A DNA stretch of 64,000 nucleotides, from positions 2,914,001 to 2,978,000 of the forward strand of contig NZ_FSRU01000002.1 of assembly GCF_900142845.1 (NCBI RefSeq), given 5' to 3'. A model generated the notes under the pieces. That model was not told where the DNA came from. It did no database searches and saw only the letters and a list, made by a program, of their open reading frames with translations. Both the position numbers and the translations under genes were made by a program. How positions within the stretch are numbered: position 1 is the first letter of the stretch; each line of letters starts with the position of its first letter. Positions 55,252-64,000 of this stretch are shown piece after piece. This stretch comes from Paraburkholderia phenazinium (GTDB taxonomy: Bacteria; Pseudomonadota; Gammaproteobacteria; Burkholderiales; Burkholderiaceae).

Positions 55252-56484
55252 TTGCCCGCCCACGAGACTTCTGTGTCCGACCGCTCCCCCGACCTCTCTG
55301 CGCTTCCCGCTGCTCATCGCGATCTGCCGGCCGCGTCGCTGCGTCGCGCCCGCATCGCGACCATGGCGCTCTTCTTTATTGCCGGGATGATGTATGCGTC
55401 GTGGGGGGTGCATGTGCCGACGGTACGCGACCGCTTCCATCTGAACCCGGCGCTGCTGTCCTTCGCGTTGCTGGCGGTGGCGGGCGGGTCGATTACGGCA
55501 ATGGCAACCAATGCGTCGTGGATTGCGCGAGTCGGCACGCGCCGCGCGTGTCTCAGCGGCGGGCTGATGATGGCGGCCTGCGCAGCGCTGATTCTCGTCG
55601 TGCCCGCCTACTGGATGCTGCTGATCGTGCTGGCGGTGTTCGGCGCCGGCATGGCCACGCTGGACGTCGCCATGAACGCCGAAGCGAGCGCCGTCGAGCA
55701 GACGCTGGGGCGGCCGATCATGTCTGCGCTGCACGGCATGTTCAGCGTAGGCGGCATGGTGGGCGCGGCTGTGGGCGGAGCATTGCTGTCGCGCGGGATG
55801 GCGCCCGAGATGCACCTCGCGTTGACCGCGACGCTAAGCGCACTCGTCCTGCTGGTGGCCTGCCCGGCCGTCTTGCCGCACGTGCCGCACGCCGACCACC
55901 CGGATTCCGCCACGCCGCGCGCCAACCGCTGGCGCTCGCCTGCGCTTTGGGCGCTGGGGGCAACCGCACTGGTCGCGCTAATCGCCGAAGGGGCGATGTA
56001 CGACTGGGCGACCGTGTATATGCGCGATGTCGTCCTTGCCACGCCGGCGCTTGCGAGCGCGGCCTACGCGGCGTTTTCCGGCGGCATGGCGGCGGCCCGC
56101 TTCGGCGGCGACGCCGTGCGCGCCCGGTTCGGTGCGCCGCAACTCGTGATGGTGAGCGCCTCACTCGCCTGCGCGGGGATGATCGGGGCACTGCTGCTGC
56201 CCTATCCGTTCGCTGCGTTGACCGGCTTCACGCTGATGGGTCTCGGGCTGGCGAACATGATGCCGGTGCTGTTCGCGGCCGCCGCGCGGGTCGAAGGCAT
56301 TCATGCGGCCGAGGGACTCGCGCATGTGGCGGGGCTCGCGTACTTCGGACTGCTGCTGGGGCCGGTGATCATCGGCGGGGTCGCGCAGGTGACCAGTCTG
56401 CCGGTTGGGTTGTCGGTGGTGGCGGTGTGTTCCGCGTTGATCGCGTTCGCCGGGCCCAAGGTTTTGCGGCGCCTGAAAATCTGA
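55252..56484 (+). CDS. MFS transporter, YbjJ-like (about 403-410 aa)
   Basis: A 12-helix major facilitator (FFIAGMMYASWGVHVPTVRDRF at TM1, FGAGMATLDVAMNAEASAVEQ near TM4, EGAMYDWATVYMRD near TM7). The E-G-A-x-x-D-W signature and the DVAMNA motif are typical of the YbjJ-like sugar/drug transporter group. Possible starts are TTG at 55252 and GTG at 55273 (MSDRSPDLS); neither has a strong ribosome-binding site. Substrate unknown. Confidence 0.85.
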   Translation: MPAHETSVSDRSPDLSALPAAHRDLPAASLRRARIATMALFFIAGMMYASWGVHVPTVRDRFHLNPALLSFALLAVAGGSITAMATNASWIARVGTRRACLSGGLMMAACAALILVVPAYWMLLIVLAVFGAGMATLDVAMNAEASAVEQTLGRPIMSALHGMFSVGGMVGAAVGGALLSRGMAPEMHLALTATLSALVLLVACPAVLPHVPHADHPDSATPRANRWRSPALWALGATALVALIAEGAMYDWATVYMRDVVLATPALASAAYAAFSGGMAAARFGGDAVRARFGAPQLVMVSASLACAGMIGALLLPYPFAALTGFTLMGLGLANMMPVLFAAAARVEGIHAAEGLAHVAGLAYFGLLLGPVIIGGVAQVTSLPVGLSVVAVCSALIAFAGPKVLRRLKI

Positions 56485-56684
56485 TCTGGGCCGGGGCCGC
56501 ACGCTGGTTGGCAGCGCGTCGGATTGGCTGGAATGCGCGGCCTTACGTAACGTTACACCCACGGGACGCGAGGTCTTGTTCCGTGACACATCACTGTGTG
56601 CAGCGGGCATCGGGCTCTTCATCACATCCGGCACACCCTTGATTCTTCTGGGTTTGCTCTGCATGACCGATCACGTCGTACAAA

Positions 56685-56700
56685 TGGCATAGGGCTTGCA
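56685..56700 (+). promoter_or_regulatory. Sigma-54 promoter of first Thr-Pro lipoprotein gene
   Basis: TGGCATAGGGCTTGCA matches the -24/-12 consensus: GG at -24 and GC at -12 exactly 12 bases apart. The start site should be near 56711, 30 bases before the ATG. The same element precedes the paralog. Confidence 0.85.
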
Positions 56701-56740
56701 GTTAGCTCCCCCACCGGTTTAAAGACAGGGGAGCAAAAAC

Positions 56741-58654
<1,914 letters not shown>

Positions 58655-58686
58655 CGACAGTAGATAAAAAGAAGCACTAAGGGGGG

Positions 58687-58719
58687 CGGCGGGCCGGGCA
58701 ACCGGTCCGCCGTTTTTTT
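58687..58719 (+). terminator. Terminator after long Thr-Pro gene
   Basis: CGGCGGGCCGG (58687-58697) pairs with CCGGTCCGCCG (58702-58712) around GCAA, then seven T. Confidence 0.9.
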
Positions 58720-59030
58720 ATCGCGCGGACGCGAACAACCCCTCCGCCGATCGGGCCGTCCGCGGCGGCGACCTATTTCGCGCGGGTCGCGCGCACCGGA
58801 CCGACTGTGTTGCAGTGTTTGAAAGTGCGATCAAGACCGGCTCGGCGCGCCGCTTTGCGGCGAGTGAGATCGCTAGAAACGCGCCGCGTTGCGTTACGTT
58901 ACACGCGCCGGACGCGAGGTTTTGTTCCGCGACACATCGCTGCTCGCAGCGACTGCCGGAATCGTCATCACATCCCGCACACCCTTGATTCTTCTAGGTT
59001 TACTTCGGACGACCGATCACATCGCACGAA

Positions 59031-59046
59031 TGGCATAGGGCTTGCA
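59031..59046 (+). promoter_or_regulatory. Sigma-54 promoter of second Thr-Pro lipoprotein gene
   Basis: TGGCATAGGGCTTGCA, identical to the element in front of the first copy; expected start near 59057. The preceding 140 bases are also duplicated, so the shared activator sites are likely inside them. Confidence 0.85.
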
Positions 59047-59085
59047 GTTAGCTCTCCATCAGTTCAATGACGGGGGAGCAGAGAC

Positions 59086-60657
59086 ATGAATCGCAATTTC
59101 CAAATGACGGCCATCGCCATGTGCGTGTCGTCGCTGATGATTCTTCAAGGTTGCGGCACAACGGTCAACAAACCGCCGACAACTGGCAGCGGCGCGGGAG
59201 GCGGTACGGTAAGCACGGGCGGGGGTTCGGGTGGAGGCTCGGGTGCCGGTGGTTCGGGTGGAGGCACGTCGACACCGACTCCAACTCCGACGCCCACACC
59301 GACTCCGACACCTACTCCGACACCGACGCCAACACCGACGCCGACGCCGACACCAACGCCGACACCGACACCCACACCGACGCCGACACCCACGCCAACA
59401 CCGACACCAACGAGCGCCAACCCCATCGGCGTCGTCGTCCAGAACACCGGCAACGTCGTCACCGCCACCGGCCAGACCGTCTCGTCAATCGGCAGCCAGA
59501 TCGGCCTCACTCCGATCCCCGGCGGCAACTCCGCGACTACCGCCGCGCTCGGCAACGTCCTGTCCAATCTCGGCAATGGCGTCACCGCCGTCGGCATGGG
59601 CGCGACCAACGGCCTCGGCCAGCTTGGCGCCTCGACCAATCCGCTTGGCGTCACCCTGTCGAGCAGCGGCAACCTCGTCTATGACGCCGGCCAGGCCGTC
59701 AACAGCGCCGGCCAGCTCGTCACCAGTCTCGGCACCGGTCCGACCGCGGCCCTCAGCCCGTTGACCACCCCGCTCGGCAGCACGGTCTCCACACTCGGCA
59801 ACGCCGTCAGCGGACTCGGCACCCAGCTCGGCACGGCCCTCTCCACCGGTCCGATCGAGCAGGTCACACAGTCGGTCAGCACCGTCATCACGCCGATCAC
59901 CACCACCGTCGCCCAGACGACGCAGACCATCGGCAACACCACCGGCCTCGGCGCGCCGCTCAACGGCCTGCTCTCGACCATCGGCCATGGCCTGGACAGC
60001 GCAGGCAGCCAGATCAGCAGCGCAACCGGTAACCCGATCGGCCAGAACCTGGGCAACGTGGTCACCAAGCTCGGCGACACCGTCACGTCCGCCGGCGGCC
60101 TGCTGACCGGCGGCACGGGTGGCAACCCGCTGGCGCCTATCACCGGCATCCTCAGCGGCGGTACCAACCCGCTCAGCGGGACGCCGCTGGCACCGCTCAC
60201 CAGCATCCTGACGGCCTTGCCCGGCACGCTGAGCGGCGGCCTCACCGGCGGCAGTTCGGGTAACCCGCTCGCTCCGCTCACGGGTGTGCTGACCTCGGTG
60301 ACCTCGTCGCTGACGGGGGCACTCGGCGGCGCCAGCGGCGGCTCGGGCAGTCCGCTTGCGCCGCTGACCGGCATCCTGACCTCGGTCACCGGTGCGCTCG
60401 GCGGGGCCAGCGGCGGCTCCGGCAATCCGTTGGCGCCGGTCACCTCCGCGGTCTCGTCGCTGACCGGTGCGCTGGGTTCGGCCACCGGCGGTGCGGCGGG
60501 ATCCGGTTCGTCAGGCGGGTCCGGCTCGGCCGGCAACCTGCTGGCGCCGGTCACGGGCCTCGTCTCCTCGCTCACCGGTGGGCTGACCGGCGCGACCTCG
60601 GGTAGCGGGTCCGGTACCACGGGCGGCCTGCTCAGCGGACTCGCAGCGAAGAAATAA
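59086..60657 (+). CDS. Thr-Pro-repeat stalk lipoprotein, short copy (523 aa)
   Basis: Same architecture as the upstream copy: MILQGC lipobox, Gly/Ser linker, Thr-Pro array, C-terminal repetitive domain. Here the array has 23 dipeptides instead of 75. The C-terminal domain is almost residue-for-residue identical, differing by one five-residue deletion near the end and a few substitutions, so the pair arose by recent tandem duplication or is kept alike by gene conversion. GGGGGAG precedes the ATG. Confidence 0.82.
   Translation: MNRNFQMTAIAMCVSSLMILQGCGTTVNKPPTTGSGAGGGTVSTGGGSGGGSGAGGSGGGTSTPTPTPTPTPTPTPTPTPTPTPTPTPTPTPTPTPTPTPTPTPTPTPTSANPIGVVVQNTGNVVTATGQTVSSIGSQIGLTPIPGGNSATTAALGNVLSNLGNGVTAVGMGATNGLGQLGASTNPLGVTLSSSGNLVYDAGQAVNSAGQLVTSLGTGPTAALSPLTTPLGSTVSTLGNAVSGLGTQLGTALSTGPIEQVTQSVSTVITPITTTVAQTTQTIGNTTGLGAPLNGLLSTIGHGLDSAGSQISSATGNPIGQNLGNVVTKLGDTVTSAGGLLTGGTGGNPLAPITGILSGGTNPLSGTPLAPLTSILTALPGTLSGGLTGGSSGNPLAPLTGVLTSVTSSLTGALGGASGGSGSPLAPLTGILTSVTGALGGASGGSGNPLAPVTSAVSSLTGALGSATGGAAGSGSSGGSGSAGNLLAPVTGLVSSLTGGLTGATSGSGSGTTGGLLSGLAAKK
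59272..59409 (+). repeat. (ACNCCN)23 hexanucleotide array
   Basis: Twenty-three Thr-Pro codon pairs; compare 75 in the upstream gene. Confidence 0.95.
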
Positions 60658-60721
60658 CGACAGCAAATAAAAAGAAGTACCAGGGGGGCGGTGGGCCGGG
60701 CAACCGGCCCGCCGTTTTTTT
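59409..60721 (+). repeat. Long direct repeat, copy 2 (about 1.3 kb)
   Basis: Counterpart of 57391-58719. Recombination between the two direct copies would delete about 2 kb and fuse the genes. Confidence 0.9.
60689..60721 (+). terminator. Terminator after short Thr-Pro gene
   Basis: CGGTGGGCCGG (60689-60699) pairs with CCGGCCCGCCG (60704-60714) around GCAA, then seven T. Confidence 0.9.
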
Positions 60722-60771
60722 ATCGCGCGAACGCGAACGACATCGCGCCCGCATCACAGCGCATTGCGCGC

Positions 60772-61776
60772 CTAGAGTTCGTGATACGTATCGTAGGTAT
60801 TGCAGAAATCGTTGCGCACGACGAAGTTCGTATAGGTCATCGTGACAGAGGCCTCGAGGCCTTCCACGTAATGCCACCAACCGATCGGCAGGAACAGCAG
60901 GTCGCCGGGCCCGATCGTGCATTCGATCAGGTTCGCCTGCTGCAAAGCCGGAAAGCGCGACGCGTCGATCGCACTGCCGTCTACCTGCGAATAACAGTGC
61001 AACAGGTTATACATGTGCGGCGTATCCGACATCGGCACCAGCTTGACCCGCTTGCGCCCGATCACCTGCGCCATGAAATTATTGGTCAGGTCATGATGAA
61101 ACGGCGTCTTCGTGCCGGCCGGGCCAAACCAGAAAAAGCCGGTATCCGGCGACGCGGGATCGAGATACTCGCGGATAGTCGGCGCATCTGCCCACAACGC
61201 CGCTAGCGACACGCGATTTTGCGACGTGTTGTTCGCCGTCATATAAAAGTCATTGGTCGCGCCACTGCCTTCAACCAGATCGACATACTCGCGAAACGGC
61301 ATGGTTCGCTTCAGATTCGGCTGGTTGATCTCGTAGTTCGGATCGGCGTTGCGACCGAACTGCACTTCCACTTCGCAATCGCCGCAGCGCGCGCGAAAGT
61401 AATCGAAATTCCATTGCTTACGCGCCGGCCATGCATCGAATGCGCCGGTGATAATCACCGGCCGGTTCTGAAAGTAGTACTGCTCAAAGAATTCGTCACG
61501 CGAGAGCCGCTCGCGCCGTTCGACTTCGCCGCCACGCTCCCGCATGCGGCTCAACTGGCCATACACGGAAAGCGTCCAGTCGCGCTTGCGCAAACGATTG
61601 CGCAGACGCGTGCCGCCCTGAAGATACGGGCTCGCCAATGCGGTGTTGATTTCGAGCGCCGCTTCTTCGGGATTGAATCCCTGTTGCAACAGCGCGGCAT
61701 GCAAGTCGGGCGGCGGCGCGCCCAGCAGCAGATTTTCGGCTATCCAGCGGCGCCAGTCGTCGATCGATCGGGTCAC
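60772..61776 (-). CDS. Cupin-like JmjC-type hydroxylase (334 aa)
   Basis: A predicted Fe(II)/2-oxoglutarate-dependent oxygenase of the cupin-8 type. TPFHHDLTNNFMAQVIG gives the HxD pair of the facial triad, KRVKLVP carries a lysine typical of 2-oxoglutarate binding, and LPIGWWHYVEG gives the distal His. The N-terminal 70 residues (helical, DLHAALLQQGFNPEEAALEI) are an extra module. Start is GTG at 61776 with GGGGGAGA upstream. The target (protein or small molecule) is unknown. Confidence 0.87.
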   Translation of the reverse strand: MTRSIDDWRRWIAENLLLGAPPPDLHAALLQQGFNPEEAALEINTALASPYLQGGTRLRNRLRKRDWTLSVYGQLSRMRERGGEVERRERLSRDEFFEQYYFQNRPVIITGAFDAWPARKQWNFDYFRARCGDCEVEVQFGRNADPNYEINQPNLKRTMPFREYVDLVEGSGATNDFYMTANNTSQNRVSLAALWADAPTIREYLDPASPDTGFFWFGPAGTKTPFHHDLTNNFMAQVIGRKRVKLVPMSDTPHMYNLLHCYSQVDGSAIDASRFPALQQANLIECTIGPGDLLFLPIGWWHYVEGLEASVTMTYTNFVVRNDFCNTYDTYHEL

Positions 61777-61832
61777 GGTTTGTCTCCCCCTGCGTTGATT
61801 CGTCCTATCGTTAGACTCTCATGCAAGCGCCC

Positions 61833-61870
61833 AAAAGAAAAGGCACGCGTTTCTAAAAAACGCGTGCCTT
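61833..61870 (-). terminator. Terminator after the amino-acid-binding protein gene
   Basis: On the minus strand, AAGGCACGCGTTT (61870-61858) pairs with AAACGCGTGCCTT (61852-61840), then TTCTTTT. It separates this gene from the hydroxylase gene. Confidence 0.9.
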
Positions 61871-61922
61871 GAATCATCCGGCAGACGGCAGGTGAAACAC
61901 CTACCGTCATGCCATGTGATAT

Positions 61923-63068
61923 TTACATCTTGACCACGTCGAGCAGCGTCTTCTTGCCGCCCTTGTAGTTGTACAGCGAGATCACGCCGTGCTGCAGGTC
62001 GCCGTGCGAATCGAACGTCGTTTCGCCAATCACGCCCTTGTAGTCCGTCGTCGGCATGGCTGCCAGGATCTTTGCCGGATCCGTCGAGTTAGCACGCTTC
62101 ATAGCGTCGACGATGATGTACACAGCGTCATACGTGAACGGAGCGTAGATCTGGATCGGTTGGCCAAAACGCTTTTCGTACTTGGCTTCGAACGCCTTGC
62201 CGCCAGCCATCTTCTCGAGCGCCATACCGGCTTCCGAGCAGACGATGTTGTCGGTTGCGTCGCCAGCCAGGTCCGACAGCTTGTCGGTACACACGCCGTC
62301 ACCCGCCAGAACCTTCGCACGCAGGCCGAGCTGCTTGGCTTGCTTAGCGAACGGGCCGCCGGTTGCGTCCATGCCGCCGTACATGATCGCGTCAGGGTTT
62401 TCGCCCTTGATCTTCGTCAGAATGGCGCGGAAGTCGACAGCCTTGTCGTTAGTCGCGTCATGCGACATCACGTTCATGCCGAGCGACTTGGCGGTCTTCT
62501 CGAACTCGTTTGCCAGACCCTGGCCGTAAGCCGTCGAGTCGTCGACAATCGCGACGCTCTTCACCTTCAGGTCCTTGGATGCGTAGTTAGCCAGTGCCGG
62601 GCCTTGTTGCGCATCGGTCGCGACGACGCGGTACGTCGTCTTGAAGCCCTGTTGCGTATAGGCCGGGTTCGTTGCCGACGGCGAGATCTGCACGATGCCT
62701 GCATCGCTATAGATCTTCGAAGCCGGAATCGAAGTGCCCGAGTTCAAGTGGCCGACCACTGCAACCACCTTATCGTCGACCAGCTTCTGCGCAACTTGCG
62801 TTGCCGTACGCGGGTCAGCTGCGTCGTCTTGTGCGTCCAGTTCCAGCGTAACCTTCTGGCCGCCAATCGTCAGACCCTTGGCGTTGATCTCTTCAACTGC
62901 CAGACGAGCGCCGTTTTCGTTGTCCTTACCCAGGTGAGCAATACCGCCAGTAAGCGGTGCGACGTGGCCGATCTTGACGACCTCGTCCGCCACCGCGCCC
63001 GTTGCCAACGACGCAAACAACATGGCCGCAGCGCTGATCGGCAACAGCTTTTGAATCTTGATGTTCAT
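61923..63068 (-). CDS. Branched-chain amino-acid ABC transporter substrate-binding protein (381 aa)
   Basis: A periplasmic type I binding protein of the LivJ/LivK family. The signal peptide ends GAVADEV near residue 28. Family motifs are VKIGHVAPLTGGIAHLGKDN, DDAADPRTATQVAQKLV, VVGHLNSGTSIPAS and IYAPFTYDAVYIIVDAM. It is encoded alone; no permease or ATPase genes lie beside it. GGAGACTTAC precedes the ATG at 63068, and a region with two perfect palindromes lies upstream. Confidence 0.95.
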   Translation of the reverse strand: MNIKIQKLLPISAAAMLFASLATGAVADEVVKIGHVAPLTGGIAHLGKDNENGARLAVEEINAKGLTIGGQKVTLELDAQDDAADPRTATQVAQKLVDDKVVAVVGHLNSGTSIPASKIYSDAGIVQISPSATNPAYTQQGFKTTYRVVATDAQQGPALANYASKDLKVKSVAIVDDSTAYGQGLANEFEKTAKSLGMNVMSHDATNDKAVDFRAILTKIKGENPDAIMYGGMDATGGPFAKQAKQLGLRAKVLAGDGVCTDKLSDLAGDATDNIVCSEAGMALEKMAGGKAFEAKYEKRFGQPIQIYAPFTYDAVYIIVDAMKRANSTDPAKILAAMPTTDYKGVIGETTFDSHGDLQHGVISLYNYKGGKKTLLDVVKM

Positions 63069-63577
63069 GTAAGTCTCCAGTTTCGGTCCCAAAAACAACG
63101 TAATCGCCCTGTGCCCCGCTTCCTTCTCGTGTCGCTCAATCCCGTGGACGACCACGCCGGTTGCATCGTTATGCACTTGGCCAGCACGTGAACCAGTCTG
63201 TTTGTGGCAGGCGGCTATGCGTACTTGCGCGCAAGTGTAGGCTATCAAATTAATTTGTGGGATTTTTTTGAGGAAGTGGGATGAACACCAATAGCGTTTA
63301 TCCCATGAGGTTGAATGGAGAACCGGTGGCCACCCCGGAAAGCACCAGCCCATGCGGGTTTCCGCTAAGCGAGGCGAATTTTTCGGCGCGCCTGCCTAAA
63401 GGGTTTTTCGCGCATAAACCGTTAATTGGCCGAATAAGGATTGCGTGGCGGAAACAAATCCGCCACATGCGCCGCGCCGCCTCCAGCCTCGCTGCACGGC
63501 CTTTCTTTTAGTGGCAAACTGACCGCCCGCTGCGGGCATTGCCCGCCTGCACCCATAGTCATTTGAAGGAGAGCAAC
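63069..63577. other. Divergent promoter region with two perfect palindromes
   Basis: About 510 bases between the liv-type gene and the dienelactone hydrolase gene. ACTTGCGCGCAAGT (63223-63236) and CAAATTAATTTG (63246-63257) are perfect palindromes 9 bases apart, about 160-190 bases upstream of the binding-protein start. They are plausible regulator sites. Confidence 0.55.
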
Positions 63578-64000
63578 GTGAGCGTGACTTCCCGATGGAT
63601 CGACATTCCGGCCGGCAATGAAAGCTTCCAGGGCTATCTCGCGCTGCCCAAAGGCGGCAAGGGTCCGGCCGTCATCATCATTCAGGAAATCTTCGGCGTG
63701 AACAGCCATATCCGCGCGGTCGCCGACCAGTACGCGCAAGATGGCTACGTGGCGCTCGCGCCGGACATCTTCTGGCGCACCCAGCCGCGCGTCGAGCTGA
63801 CCTATGCCGGCGCCGACCGCGACAAGGGCATCGAAATCCTGCAGAAGACCGACGTGGGTCTTGCCGTGGCCGACATCGGCGCCACCGCCGCTGCGCTGCG
63901 CGCCCTGCCGGAAGTCACCGGCAAGGTGGCGGCAATCGGCTACTGCTTCGGCGGCCGCCTTGCCTACCTGACCGCCGCGCAAAACACGATCGACCTCGGC
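63578..64000 (+). CDS. Dienelactone hydrolase family protein (3' end cut by window)
   Basis: An alpha/beta-hydrolase of the dienelactone hydrolase family. VIIIQEIFGVNSHIRAVADQYA is the conserved oxyanion-region segment, and GYCFGGRLAYL carries the nucleophilic cysteine (GxCxGG) typical of dienelactone hydrolases. The catalytic Asp and His would lie beyond the window. The start is GTG at 63578 with AAGGAG eight bases before it. About 141 of the expected 230-245 residues are present. Confidence 0.92.
   Translation, partial: MSVTSRWIDIPAGNESFQGYLALPKGGKGPAVIIIQEIFGVNSHIRAVADQYAQDGYVALAPDIFWRTQPRVELTYAGADRDKGIEILQKTDVGLAVADIGATAAALRALPEVTGKVAAIGYCFGGRLAYLTAAQNTIDLG

Overview
The window is a 64 kb stretch of GC-rich chromosome. 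Its gene content points to a betaproteobacterium of the family Burkholderiaceae, most likely a Paraburkholderia or close relative. Supporting signs are a 16-strand OmpC-type porin, a KirBac-type K+ channel, a fused indolepyruvate:ferredoxin oxidoreductase, a Burkholderia-type H-NS protein, DUF2239 and DUF190 proteins, and a tRNA-Ala(CGC). This assignment is inferred from gene families, not from a marker gene.

Layout. 1-6.9 kb: a LysR regulator (cut by the window edge), a porin, a small secreted protein, an SBF-like transporter and an EAL/CBS/GGDEF protein. 7.0-17.5 kb: an accessory polymorphic-toxin island read on the minus strand. It holds a small secreted YD-repeat protein, a 1217-residue secreted Rhs/YD-repeat toxin, its adjacent immunity candidate, a decayed orphan Rhs C-terminal tip with its own DUF4279 immunity candidate, further immunity-like genes and a HEAT-like protein. 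An intact IS66-family element with a perfect 8-bp target duplication splits one immunity-like gene from its 5' flank. 17.9-21.1 kb: a tightly overlapping lacI-AGE isomerase-PfkB kinase operon that would turn mannose into fructose and then fructose 6-phosphate. 21.2-33.2 kb: small unknown proteins, KirBac channel, indolepyruvate oxidoreductase, an EAL phosphodiesterase, a Na+/H+ antiporter, a uracil/pyrimidine permease and a chemotaxis receptor. 33.5-37.5 kb: a possible small RNA, DUF2239 with a striking operator array, and two divergent diguanylate cyclases. 37.5-45.3 kb: a TetR-controlled short-chain dehydrogenase operon, a clan GH-A-like glycoside hydrolase lipoprotein, two DUF190 proteins and an MscS channel. 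45.5-50 kb: tRNA-Ala and the housekeeping cluster cytochrome c-dolP-diaA-yraN-rsmI, then rlpA. 50.3-56.5 kb: an MBL hydrolase/exonuclease pair, Lrp, CDF transporter, H-NS, HugZ-like and MFS genes. 56.5-60.7 kb: two near-identical Thr-Pro-repeat lipoproteins, each with its own textbook sigma-54 promoter. 60.7-64 kb: a JmjC/cupin-like hydroxylase, a branched-chain amino-acid binding protein and a truncated dienelactone hydrolase.

Themes. Four c-di-GMP turnover proteins and a possible exopolysaccharide hydrolase lie within 40 kb. The two most unusual regions are the toxin/immunity island, which shows recombination, decay and IS insertion, and the duplicated sigma-54-driven repeat lipoproteins, whose Thr-Pro stalks differ in length (75 against 23 dipeptides).
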